Part shown: one piece after another, positions 11,110 to 22,382 of the stretch | Layout of the letters: every line of letters starts with the position of its first letter | Numbering within the stretch: the stretch's first letter is position 1 | Assembly (NCBI GenBank): GCA_964017065.1 | Contig: OZ024792.1 | Span: forward strand, 2,013,254 to 2,077,253 | DNA length: 64,000 bases | Direction: 5' to 3' | Source: Haliclona indistincta | Taxonomy: Eukaryota > Porifera > Demospongiae > Haplosclerida > Chalinidae | Program-made: the position numbers and the translations under genes | The notes under the pieces: generated by a model | Seen by the model: the letters and a program-made list of their open reading frames with translations, nothing else | The model's database searches: none | Told to the model about the DNA's origin: nothing

Positions 11110-12140
11110 TTATGTGTGAATGAAATGACATCATCATGAACATCAATCATGTGCTCTTGAAATCTGCACACATTGCAAATTTACATTGTTATTATTTTGA
11201 TGAATTATAAATGCATTGATTCCACTTTGTTATCCTATGGCGATGCATCCTTAGGTCCATTGTTTAGTTTCTAGTGTTTTTGGTGTGATTCTGTACTTAA
11301 TTGTTATTTTTACCCGTGCGCACTTGCAGTATGCGGGAGGGTTATGCGTTGGTTCTGGCTTTACAGTATAGAACGGCAGAGCAAAATCCATACCTTTTTG
11401 TAAGCTTCGAAAAATCAGTAGTCTGCGCGATCAGCTGTTGTTCGGGTACCTTCACGCGACTAGATCTTTTGACACTATCAGCATATATCTAAGTCATCTG
11501 GCATAATATTCAGCAAATACGAACTCTGGTGCAGCTGTCCTTCCTGAGAAATAAACGCACCTGGTCTACCTAGATGATTCACGCCATTGAGTTATAATTG
11601 GGCGGGGCTGGTCAAGGCTCCGCCCTTTTTACAGCAAGATAGCTCAATCTCAGAAAAGACAGCTGCGCCAGAACTCTTGTTAGCTACAAAGCATGCCAGA
11701 TGACTTAGCTTCATGCTGGTAGTGCCGATAAGTCTATTCGTGTGAAGGTCCATGTACAACAGCCGATCAATCAAATAAGACTTCAGTCTCCGAAAAGGTG
11801 AGAATTTTGCTCTGCCGTTCTATATTCAAAGGCTTGCACTAGCAATCTTTGCAGTAGTATTGATCCACTATAGTCAAGGAATAGCACATGCTATATTGTA
11901 GACAGATTGTCCTTGCTTTCGTTCCAGTAGAGCGGTTTCAGTAGAAATGTGAAAGTTACGGAATTACCCCCTTTCCAATTGTCGGCGTACAAACGCGGCT
12001 GCTTCGCCTACCAATCGATTCCACTGCTTGAAACTTGATATGCAGATCCTACAATGGTAGGAGCACATACCTGTGAAACTTGAAAATTTGGTCTCTTTGC
12101 AAGACTAAAATATACATCGTAGAAGCGGAAATATAAATCA
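11110..12140. other. Intergenic, no gene seen
   Basis: The 3' flank of gene A matches 28,440-28,670 up to about 11,260. After that no frame or RNA gene can be supported. Near 11,313-11,345 a short stretch (CCCGTGCGCACTTGCAGTATG) resembles the end of the repeat at 16,268-16,305. Confidence 0.5.
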
Positions 12141-13085
12141 TTTATTGCCCTACACAACTCGGACAATAACCGACATTAATGACCTCGGGAAAGTCGGTTG
12201 CCCTCGTACAGTCTCGGGCTGCGCCCTCGACCGTAACTCGGGCAACCGACTTTCCCGCGGTCATTAATGTCGGTTATTGTCCGAGTTGTGTAGGGCAATA
12301 AATGATTTATTACATAGTTCATCGCTGTGAGCGCAATAACATAGCGATATTTTTAAAACTAGGTCATACTAAAATGGTTTGTGATAAAGCTAGAAAATTA
12401 CTTGGTTTACTTTACCGAAAGTTTTATGACGCGTCAGCTGATACTCTGTGTCATCTTTATTTGTCAATGGTACGTCCTCATCTTGAGTATGCCTCTCCTG
12501 TGTGGTCACCCCATTTGGCCAAGGATAAGGAATTGATTGAGAGTGTCCAAAAATTTGCGTTAAGGATTGCAAGCAAAAGCTGGTCAATGCCTTATCATGA
12601 CCTACTGATTCAATTTAACGTTCCTACTCTTGAATCACGCAGATGTGTGGCTAGACTTACTATTCTGTATAAAATAACTCATAACCTTTGTTTTTTTCCT
12701 GTTCATGTATTTAATTATTTGTCTTCTTCTCGTCACCATAACCTACATAACTTAACTCTTTCTTCTCCCTTTACTAGAACTAACTCTTTCACTTATTCTT
12801 TTGTACCATTTACTATTAATTTATGGAATAAGCTAGATAGTGTTACTGTTAATTCTCCTTCTGTTCAATCCTTTAAATATTTAGTACAGAGACATTACAC
12901 CTTGCATTAGCATTTTGCTATTTTGTGTTGTGTCTATAATTATTATAAAAAAAAAAAAAAAAAAAAAAAAACTCGCAAAGACGCAACGGTCTGTTGCTAT
13001 AGAAGACGCTACGCGCGGTCAATAACCTACATTAATGCCCTCGAATAGAGCAATCTGATTGGTGAAAGATGACGTACTATGTAAT
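12141..13085. mobile_element. Foldback element interrupted by a LINE
   Basis: The arms match the foldback at 6530-6870: GACATTAATGACCTCGGGAA at the left and its inverse at 12,250-12,290. The right part resumes at 12,971 (ACTCGCAAAGACGC) after the LINE insertion. Joining the two flanks restores the order seen at 6,735-6,870. Confidence 0.75.
12361..12970 (+). mobile_element. 5'-truncated non-LTR retrotransposon with poly(A) tail
   Basis: An open frame to the stop at 12,910 encodes the C-terminal part of a LINE reverse-transcriptase protein: SMVRPHLEYASPVWSP, ...ESVQKFALRIASKSW, then the cysteine-poor tail typical of jockey/CR1-like ORF2 ends. A run of about 25 A follows at 12,947. Flanks AAAACT at the left and ACTCGC after the A run indicate a target duplication of about 5 bases. 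The catalytic reverse-transcriptase part is absent, so it is a dead-on-arrival copy. The intact frame suggests it is fairly young. Confidence 0.85.
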
Positions 13086-13379
13086 AACAAGTAATAAAAA
13101 CATTTTAACCAAAATGCAAGAGATTTAGGGTTGGTACATTTATCGAAAAAGTATGGGAAACAAGATTTTGAAATGAAAAGGATTGTAACAATAGCAGTGT
13201 AATGCTACCTCCCTATTAAATTAACAACAACTATCGAAAGCAGTTAATTTAGGGAGGTAGCATTACACTGCTATTGTTACAATCCTTTTCATTTCAAAAT
13301 CTTGTTTCCCATACTTTTTCGATAAATGTACCAACCCTAAATCTCTTGCATTTTGGTTAAAATGTTTTTATTACTTGTT
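13086..13379. repeat. Perfect 130-bp inverted repeat with 34-base loop
   Basis: Arm 1 (13,086-13,215) and arm 2 (13,250-13,379) are exact reverse complements over all 130 bases as I read them. If transcribed it would fold into a long perfect hairpin. It abuts the end of the foldback element. It could be a very young MITE, a hairpin-RNA source or an assembly artefact. Confidence 0.95.
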
Positions 13380-14371
13380 TCTTTTCTTTTTTTATTAATG
13401 ACTTAGTTGGTAACTTATGCTAATACAGTGTAAAGAGCCTCTTGAACTATTTCAGCTGGCTGCAGTGCATGCCGCTCATGGCGATCGACTCTGCACTGCA
13501 TGCATTCAACACGTACCATGCAACATTAGCTAAGCTTAAGCTAGCATTCTTACAAGCCTGAACAGACAAATCCAGTGTAACAGTGAAGATTTGTTCGTTG
13601 TCTGCTGTGAACACTGCTAGTGGCAGCACGGCACTCGGTTTATACAAGCAATTTGTGCTAAGGTGCGCTTGTATTAGAATATTTACATACACGGGCGTGC
13701 GCGAGTAGGGGTAACCTAGTAACGGAGTTCAAACAGAATGATGGAATGGAGTCTGTTATGGACCAAAAATCGCTGTTTTCCTGGAAATACTCGCTTCTGC
13801 TAGTGTTTTAGGCTTAAATAGATATCAGGTGCACTGTTCACAACGACTAGTGTAGTTTCTGTGTAGGTTTTGTCTTGAATAGCTCACTCGCCACGGCCCT
13901 AGGCTCGCTGGAGAAGAAGAAGAAGAAAGAAGATGAACAAACGGGTGACCACGTGAACTCTGGTTTACCACCTTAGACCTGGTTTCTTTTGCTTCTGAAG
14001 GTCTCTTTATAATCGCACAAATCGTGCAAAGAGCTTCAGAACGTTCGATTAGCTTGAAACGCCCGTACGGCGAAGATATGGCAGTGCCGTACTTAGTGCC
14101 TCCAGGCGAGACGCCATCTTTTCATGCCCATAGCAACTGGCCTTATAGTCTTTATTAGTAGACTCATTGTAAGCGCTTACCTCTTAGGATAGCCCCTAGG
14201 TAGTTAAAATACCCCTGATGTTTTCAACAGCCAAGATATACGTGAATTATTGCGTTTAGCCTAAGTGTAGCCGCCATCTTGTTTTCCGCCCAACCCTAAA
14301 TATGCCACGTCTACCGCGTGGCATAATACGGAATTACCCCCGTTTACCTTAGTGCAAATAAACGTGTAAGC
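13380..14371. other. Intergenic, no gene seen
   Basis: Short open frames here have no recognisable content and no convincing splice sites. ACGGAATTACCCCC near 14,331 recurs near 11,957. Confidence 0.4.
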
Positions 14372-14375
14372 TTAA

Positions 14376-14991
14376 GGGTGCTCGCAACTAGCAACAGTGC
14401 GGCTGCTATGAATATAATTATTGTGTGGTTGCTGACATAGCAACTGTTTACACAACAAGCCACAGCCAATAGCAACTGTATACTCAGCTAGCATTCCAAT
14501 GGTGCTGCCCTTGCCAATACGCATTTTGGCATAAAACTTCGCCATCGCACGCTGGATCTGGACGTCTTTTAGCTCTACGCGATCGCCAACACGTGGGCTA
14601 CACCGTAACAGAACGATTTTTCTAAATAAACGCCACACTGCCGAGAAAAACGGGGGAATCCATGCTGCTCGACGGGCAACGGTGCTTTCTGGGCACGCTA
14701 GCGAAAAAATCGCTCTGTTACTAGATTTTAGCTTTGTTGAAACTTGCATTTCTTTAATCTTGAGCTCATTCAAGTCTTTACTGGTGAGTTTTATGAACAA
14801 ACACGTCGATCATAGACCGCGTCTCTCCGTGTTCTTGCGAGCAAGCCAGCCCGTTAAATTTCATGATACGAGTAGCTATCCAGACGCACTATCTATACTG
14901 TTAATATCGCTCTGTCTGCTGCTTTAGTTTTCCAGAAACACTGACCATAGCAACGCGCAGCGCCGTGAATATTAATTAGTTGCGTGCACCC
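14376..14991. mobile_element. TTAA-flanked 616-bp element
   Basis: TTAA lies on both sides (14,372-14,375 and 14,992-14,995). The ends are GGGTGCTCGCAACTA and, inverted, GGGTGCACGCAACTA, one mismatch in 15. TTAA target duplication with GGG termini fits piggyBac-like MITEs. A minus-strand frame of 142 codons (14,372-14,800) is unrecognised and probably incidental. Confidence 0.8.
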
Positions 14992-15418
14992 TTAACTAAA
15001 ACTCTCTAATGACGTGATATAATCCCCCGCCCCTTATTAACATGTTTTTTTATGCTTGATGGAGCATACAGGCAAAGTCGTCTTGTCTGTAGACAAAAAG
15101 CAAAGAGCGGTTAAAGGCGGCGAGGCTGGTGTTACAGGTCAGTGTATTACTGCACTCTATACATTGTTTTGCTTGGGAAGTACCAGTGGAAACAGATTTA
15201 GCTTACCACAAATGCAGAGGCGTGAGGAGGCGCGCTTGCGAGTTTGAAGAATTTTTTTTTAAATCTGTCACAGCATGAGTGACAAGGCAAGACCAACTAA
15301 CAGTGCTATTATTAAGGCCTTCCTGATTTTTTTGTTGGTTTTTTCAGACGATGGGTCTGGACTAAGTAAGAATCCCAGTCTCAAGCCATTCCCATGTCCC
15401 ACCCTGCAAGAGCTGCAG

Positions 15419-15646
15419 TTACAGGCACGCGCCATAATTAATTATTAGAATACGTCATTTTATACTGCGCATGGTAGAATAATTATAGTGCGTTCGCGGT
15501 AGCCTGGTGAAGAGCAAAACAGACCAAGAGACAGCTGTGTCAGGCAAGACAGCTGTACCAGGCAAGGTATTATAAATAAATTTTGGTTGGGCAAATGTGA
15601 GGAGGCAAGCGCCTCCTCTGCCTCACGGTAGTTACGCTATACTGGA
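15419..15646 (-). mobile_element. hAT-like MITE, copy 3 (partial)
   Basis: Reverse-orientation relative of 5733-6024. It ends GAGGCAAGCGCCTCCTCTGC then CACGGTAGTTACGCTA. The far end is incomplete. Confidence 0.65.
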
Positions 15647-15774
15647 ATGGGTGTGTTCTTATGTTCCTATCAACGCACTTTTCACACCTCTCAGTGAAGT
15701 CTTTTTAACTTTGTGTAGTATAACATCAAAATTATTAGAGCCAAAATAACCATGTTGTTTCTTTGTTAACTAGA

Positions 15775-16310
15775 GTTCTAATGAACACATACCCGTGCGC
15801 TGAGCTAGGAGCTATATAAGCACGACTACTCCAGCATTACTGCAACATGCACGTTCAGTACAGCTAGCCCATAGCCTCAGCTCCAGAAATATAGATGATA
15901 GCATATATGCACTAACAGTTGCTTGACACATCACAGAGGGCCTCAAGAAAGACTGATACCGTAGCTATATAGGCCTCAATAAGTTTAATGGCTCTGACGT
16001 ACAGTACATGTGAGACTGAGTGAGGACATCGACATGGATAGGAGGTTGGGTGACACACCCACAATACCGTAAAGTGCTCTTACAAGGATACGTAGCTTTA
16101 GAAACCCATGGATTAGCCGCTCGAGCAAGGTTTGCCAGCACAGAAAACGTCTTCATAGGACTATAGATTCAGTGAAGAAGCTGCAGAGAGTGTTTTCGTG
16201 GAGATTTTCGAGCGGTAAGAGGCAAACAGGCGTGTTTTTTGACGACACACATATATACGGACACGAACGCATAACCCTCCCACATACTGCGCACGGGTAA
16301 TAAAATACTG
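15775..16310 (-). repeat. About 500-bp repeat, inverted copy at 20,340-20,835
   Basis: The stretch is the reverse complement of 20,340-20,835 with scattered changes. Both copies contain a 62-63-codon frame beginning MKTFSVLA. The differences are not concentrated at third positions, so I do not call a gene. Confidence 0.8.
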
Positions 16311-16362
16311 TCACACACTTTGTAGTTATAAAAAGTAACTTGTGTTTTTATCATGTACAGCT

Positions 16363-18792
16363 ATGAACACGCCAATTACAACGATTAATCAGCTAGTTAA
16401 TCTGAAGAAGGCTGATGGGACTACTCTTACAGTAATTAAATGGATGTCGTCATTGGAACGATATCAATGCTCAGACTTTGCTTGCATGCTTTTGAAGGAT
16501 GATGTCCAAGTGAATAAATTTGAGAAGAAGTACAAAGACACGGATGAGTTTGTCCGAGAGGTCTTAAAACACTGGTTGTCTCGAGGTGATGGTGATGCAG
16601 CTGTTCCACACACTTGGTCAGCTCTTGCTCAGTGTGTCACTGATGCTAATCTGCCTGGAGCTATTGCTAAAGCCATCAGAGACACCTTTCCTTTAGGTTA
16701 GTCTCATTGAGAGGTCATTTCATGATTTTAATGTGCAACTGCCAGTGTACTGAGTGTAGGGACCCTTTGAATGATCAGAAACTGTTTTATAACTCTACCA
16801 GACTTGTGTGGTGACCATAGCTTTCACCACTAACCCTCAATTTGTAACCCCAGTTCACATACCCTTACTATGTTTTTAGAACATTCTTTAGAGTATAGTT
16901 AGCCTCAGCCCCTGGCCGAATTTTCGCAACGCAGAAACGCGCTGGAACGAAACGGCGAAAATTGGGCACTGCAAGGGTAGAGATGAAAATTGGGCAATGA
17001 ATATCGTTAATGAAAGCTTACTAGCGATGAAGCAAGCAACACTAACACGACACAGCACTCGCCTTTAGGAATACTGGATTGCTTCAGCTTGCTTTTAAAA
17101 AGGAATGGGAGATGTTGGCGGCTAAAACACTTGCTGTTCCGCATCGAAAATCAGTCAAAAAATCACAAAACCATTGCAGAACAGTGATAAACAGTCTCCT
17201 TATGCTTAGGCTTTAGTGTATAACCATGTTGATCAAGGCAGAACAGCACAAATGCCGATCTGTACGATACTTTTATTCTTGGAAGATCACGGAAAGTGCT
17301 TCTGGAACGGAATAGTATACGGTGTAATGTAGCGACAATGCCCATAAAAGATTACGAATACCCCAGATACCGGGGTGTAGTCTGAGCACGCGCACTAGTA
17401 CCCTTGCAGTGTGTACCAGGCCCAATTTTCGCTGTTTCGTTCCGTTGCGTTTCTGTGTTGTAAAAATTCTTTTTTAATATGCAGGGAAACACAATAGCCA
17501 AAATAATGCTAATTTTAAGTGAACCCTAAAAAAAGAGAAGATAAAGTATAAAATTACAAGTAGCTGGAGAAATAGAATGGGGAATAAAGGAGTTTAGATG
17601 GGAAGAGGTTTTGACAAAAGGTTGAACAAACAGAAGACGGCGTGATGAACGTGTGGCATAAGATGAAGGAGGCTTTCTAACAGCGAGGCCCTCTGGAAAA
17701 AACACTCAGACTTTGAAATTTTGTACAAGAGACACAGTGACAGTTCAGACCGCCTCCTCTGTAAAGTAGGAATTTGGAACTGAGTTAATATTCGGCCAGG
17801 GGACGAGGCTAGAGTATAGTGTGATGATGAATTTACTATAGAGACTGGCATGTACAGCTCGTAGTAGCCAGCTATTCTCGTAGTAATCAAGTGGTAATTT
17901 TTACATGTGTAGCACTCTTGGCCGCATGATGTAGCATCCTCGGCCGGCTGATATAGCACTGTGGGCGGTTCCCAGTTCTATGGTTGATTATGAAACACAT
18001 GTATATCCTTAGCAACCACATAGCAACGGTATGTAATAACTGGTACAGCAAAATTAATGATACAAGGAGACTTTGTGTTATACTATTTTCTCCTGTTACA
18101 GATAGCTCATCTACTCCTCGTGACACTAAGTCTCAACATCTCCTAGCAGCAGATAGTCACTCTGTGCCAGGTATGTGCATGTACTATGCATATAAGCTGT
18201 ACATGTGCGCACACTAATTCATAACTAGGTCTTTGTGGGCTTGCATTGGCTAGTAGCGTATAGCACTCCGCCTTAGTTTGGTAAATGTCAATGGGTCCAC
18301 ATTCTGTAAAAGCATGTGTGAGTGGAATTTATAGTAGCATTCTATAGCATTGAACCAACTCCATTCACAAGTTTTTTGTTTGAACTTAATTTTTTTATTT
18401 TGATAATGTTTTCAATCCAGATTTGATCACAATAAAATTAATGAATATCACCTTACTGATAATGGAATGTGTATGATGTGATGTTTATCTCTCCACTGTC
18501 TCTAGCAGCTGATTCTGACACAATTTTATGCAAGCTCCAGAAACACAAATTCCCGAAACACAAATGGGCGGATCTTGCGATTGGACTGGTGCTGGGTGGC
18601 CGTGTTGCTGGGATCCAGTCAGAGAACAGGAGCGACCTCAGCAGATTAATAGCTCTAGTGAACCACTGGACAGCTAATGTGGATGAGAGCGGCAGATGGA
18701 AGGCACTGGTTGATGCTGTGAACGACTGTGGAGAGTTTGATGTGGCTGAGAGTCTAGCTAAGGATGTGTGTGTTCCTTGTCCACGAGAATAA
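16363..18792 (+). CDS. Protein with two Death-like domains (three exons)
   Basis: Exons 16363-16696, 18102-18170 and 18509-18792 join in phase (334+69+284 = 687 nt, 228 aa). Residues about 25-110 form a Death-like domain (FACMLLKDDVQVNKF... VLKHWLSRG... HTWSALAQCV). Residues about 140-220 form a second, more typical one (KWADLAIGLVLGG, LIALVNHW, RWKALVDAV, FDVAESLA). A 23-residue Ser/Thr/His linker comes from exon 2. Death folds mediate homotypic assembly in apoptosis and innate signalling; no enzyme or receptor part is seen, so an adaptor role is inferred. Exon 3 has a tandem TAGCAG acceptor, allowing one alanine more or less. A CAG acceptor-like site lies just before the ATG, so a 5' exon is possible. 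A transposon sits in intron 1. Confidence 0.75.
16900..17811. mobile_element. 912-bp element with 9-bp target duplication in the Death-gene intron
   Basis: GAGTATAGT flanks both sides (16,891-16,899 and 17,812-17,820). The ends are inverted: TAGCCTCAGCCCCTGGCCGAA and, reversed, TAGCCTCGTCCCCTGGCCGAA. A second inner inverted pair (CGAAACGGCGAAAATTGGGC and its partner near 17,406-17,440) lies inside. A 9-bp duplication fits Mutator-like elements. At 17,500-17,790 (minus) it carries a fragment of a LINE C-terminus (PTLQRRRSELSLCLLYKIS). Confidence 0.8.
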
Positions 18793-19070
18793 CCACTGTT
18801 TTTGTGTTATTACCATTGTAAAATTCTACGTATGACAATTCTACATTTTTAGTTCAACATTAATGTTTGGTTATACTTTTGAAGTAGATGTTCACAATGT
18901 AAGTTAAAGTATGATCGTGGAATGGATAGAAATCGGCAAATAAGGCATAGTTAGCTTGCGGTTTGTACTACAACAACGTGCCTGCAAACAGCTGATTGGT
19001 CACACCTACATTTTCTAGGAGGAGGAGTGTGCGCGGAAAGATGGCGAAACCTTATGCGTTTGTGTCCGTC

Positions 19071-20340
19071 GGTATTAGGGAGACACGGTAGTGTCTCCCT
19101 ATGTAGGGATGAACGAGAAAACAAGATGGCGGCTACATACAATGTATTAGCGTTCAAGCGCTGATATTTCGCCTGGTGTTGAATTTTAGACGTCTTTAGA
19201 CACTTAGATCTGCTCTCTGGCGTTGCCCCATCTTACAGTAGCAAGGAGATTGCTCGAAATTGTTACTAAAGTGACGAACCTGTAAACGGTGAAAATCGAG
19301 TTTCGTCATCTTCGTTTTCTTCTTTCTTCTTTCTTTCTTTCTTTCTTCTTTCTTCAACTCGCCTAGCGCCTTTACGCGAGCAGTGCCGAGACCAAAACAT
19401 CCACGAACAGTCGTGAAATTCTCCTGGCATGTGCCTTTTGAGCTTTGTTTTTAGCGTATCGGCGATCTAAGTTCCGCGATTTCTCGATCGTGATCCATTG
19501 TCAGCTTAGTGTTAGACGCCATTATTGTGATTGCGCAATACGCACGTGACCAATTAGCTATGGGTAGTGCACGTGACCAAGCAGCTAAAGTACCGCTGCG
19601 CCGTGTGGATGATTGGATCACTATCACGGAGAACACACACCCGGCATTTGTCTGGAGTCTTCGAAAAACGGTAAGCTCGTGTAGGATCGCCATTCTGCAC
19701 TAGCCAGATAGTTATAACCGCCGTGTAGATCTACAAGCAAGTGTGGGCGGGGCTCGTATGCACTGCATGCATGCGTAGGCGACTAGGCAGACCTGATACT
19801 AGGCAGACCTGATATATGATTTTAGCTACAAGTTTAAGAAAAGCCATCAACAACAGGAATACTAAACTAATGGTGGAAACAAAGACTTCTCCGTACATGC
19901 ATGATATTTGAACTGCACTTCACTAAAAAGAAAAAAGGACACAAACAAGAAATTAAAAAGATTTCTATCGAAATCAAAAGGATGTAGTGATGAAGAAATC
20001 TACCACTGGTTCACAATGTAAACCAACAAGGAACAAGCATAGAATGGTAACACGATTGACTTGCTAACAGACCATAGATCCCTACATCTGTGGCTGTACA
20101 TAAGATCAATATTTTGTCACAAGCTGAATTCTATTCAAAGTGTCAGTCAACAGTAAATAGCTTAACTAGCTATAGTCTGGCCACAGCAGCCACTGATGTA
20201 GGGATCTATGGTCTGTTAGCAAGTCAATCGTGTTACCATTCTATGCTTGTTCCTTGTTGGTTTACATTGTGAACCAGTGGTAGATTTCTTCATCACTACA
20301 TCCTTTTGATTTCGATAGAAATCTTTTTAATTTCTTGTAT
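19071..20340 (+). repeat. 1.26-kb interspersed repeat, full copy 1
   Basis: Collinear with the reverse complement of 56,930-58,190. One end is a small hairpin (GGGAGACACGGTAGTGTCTCCC). The middle has a TTTC-rich microsatellite (19,318-19,355) and CACGTGACC motifs. The far end (19,935-20,336) is a foldback with arms AAAAAGATTTCTATCGAAA and complement around GATGTAGGGATCTATGG. No supported coding content. Confidence 0.85.
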
Positions 20341-20835
20341 ATATGTGTGTGTGTACGTGTGTCGTCAAAAAACACGCCTGTTTGCGTCTTACCGCTCGAA
20401 AATCTCCACAAAAACACTCTCTGCAGCTTCTTCACTGAATTTATAGTCGTATGAAGACGTTTTCTGTGTTGGCAAGCCTTGCTCGAGCGGCTAATCCATG
20501 GCTTTCTAAAGCTACGTGTCCTTGTAAGAGCTCTTTACGGTATTGTGGGTGTGTCACCCAACCTCCTATCCATGTCGATGTCCTCACTCAGTCTCACATG
20601 TACCGTACGTCAGAGCTTCTTGAGGCCTATAGGCTATAGCTACGGTATCAGTCTTTCTTGAGGCCTTCTGTGATGTGCCAATCAACTGTTAGTGCATGTA
20701 TGCTACCATCTATTTTTCTGGAGCTGTGGGCTAGCTGTAACGTGCGTGTTGCAGTACTCAATGCATTATGCTGGAGTAGTCGTGTTTAGTTCCTAGCTCA
20801 GCGCACGGGTATGTGTTCATTAGAACTCTAGTTGT
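20340..20835 (+). repeat. Inverted partner of the repeat at 15,775-16,310
   Basis: It contains the same MKTFSVLA frame on the plus strand. The two copies lie 4 kb apart in opposite orientation and bracket the Death-domain gene. Confidence 0.8.
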
Positions 20836-21950
20836 GGCATGAATTGGTGCCGAAGTGCTTTGTAGTCATTATTGACATAGTTGAGTTGGTACCAATAGCA
20901 TTTTCATGGACGCAGCCTAACAACACTGTTTGGTCATTCCCAGGGCATTTTAACATAATGTATGACCACTCAAAATTAATACATTATTCATAGTATAATA
21001 AAGAGTGCAGTTATCTCATCAAATTTAATTGTAAAGGTGAGGTTCACATGTAATGTAGAAGGAAAAGCGCTTTATAACAAAAATAATTCAAGCAGTCATC
21101 TGTTCTCAATGTGATAAGTCTATCATGCGACTAATAAGCTTGTAGCACACTGTCAAGATGACCATCACCTAGAAATCTGTATGAAACACTTATAATAGTA
21201 TTAGGAATTGTAATAATTATTAATTCTTACGGTGATAAATTTCCAGACTGGACAACATTCCTTATTGGGAGGAGGAAGAGGCACCAGCCCAAATGAGAGA
21301 TATCATCTGACTGATAACAAGAATCTCCATTCCCAATTATTTTATACAAGCCTCAAGGAGGTGACTTGTAAAACTAAAAGTTGTACGGATATACAAGCCT
21401 CAAGGAGGTGATCAAAACAATCATTTTTGCACAGTTGAACAATAGCTCAGAACACAAGATTAAAATGGTGCTGCAGTATAATTAACCCTCGGCGCATGCG
21501 CGAGGGTTACGGTACTTGGTTTGTCGTTCGTTCGTTCTGTCCATCGAGCTGCAGATACCAAAGTATAATGATTGCTGCATCATACAGATCTGGCAGGACC
21601 TCTTACCTGCTCACATAATACCCACAGGTGGCTACTTTGTAGTTTGGCATGTAACAGTGTACAATCATGTAATGTATGTTACCTCAGCAGACTTGTGTTT
21701 GATAAGTAGGGACTGCATGATGCTTAGTAGAGAACAGAGCTGATATCTGTGCTTGTGTGAGAATGCTGATTTAAGAGCAGGATGTAGAGAAGTTTAAAAC
21801 ACATCAACTGGCAACCAAATTTGTCACTTATTACAAGCAAGAGTATGGTACAAGACCAGATCAGCACTTACTTATGCCATCACCATTACACAAACATGTT
21901 TGTTGAGGTGACTATATAGTGGAATAACACTCACTATGATACAGATACAC
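20836..21950. other. Intergenic, no gene seen
   Basis: AT-rich. A 21-base phrase (ACAAGCCTCAAGGAGGTGA core) occurs twice at about 21,346 and 21,391. A CCTCGGCGCATGCGCGAGG palindrome lies at about 21,486. Confidence 0.4.
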
Positions 21951-22067
21951 AAACCTGTACTGAGTGAGCTTGCATGGTCTGGATACTACACCATCTTTCT
22001 ATTTTTATAATAGACAGATTCAAACTTAAGATGCATTTTTGTAACACAATGAATTAATAATACTCAC

Positions 22068-22163
22068 CAGAAGTTTATAGGCAGTGCTACAGCTAGCTAC
22101 CTCATCTCTAAGGAAACAAGACCTGACAGCAGCTAGTAGAAATGTGACTTGTCCAACAACATC
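22068..22163 (-). CDS. Candidate internal exon of an unknown minus-strand gene (copy B)
   Basis: Counterpart of 1422-1523: 96 nt, 32 codons, acceptor ctag and donor GTGAGT kept, reading DVVGQVTFLLAAV and ending STAYKLL. It is divergent from the start of gene B by about 220 bases. No partner exon is visible. Confidence 0.3.
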
Positions 22164-22382
22164 CTAGAGCACGCACGAGACATTCAAACAGAACAGTAAG
22201 CCACATAACAAGAATTAGCACAGAAAGACTATTGTGAATTTAAAACTCCCGCCAAGAGTGAACCCCGCCTACATAATAGCCACACCTAAATTGCTATTCA
22301 CACCACCTCGATTCACGTTACACGTGGGTTCTTTGCGGCGTGTTCTCTCTGTCTGATCAATCCTCCGGGACGTGTTATCATA

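Noticed and set aside
14372..14800. 142-codon minus-strand frame as a protein gene
   Set aside because: It lies inside a TTAA-flanked MITE, has no recognisable motif and shares its edge with the element terminus.
20451..20639. MKTFSVLA frame as a gene
   Set aside because: It occurs in two inverted repeat copies with changes at all codon positions and no splice context; more likely incidental.
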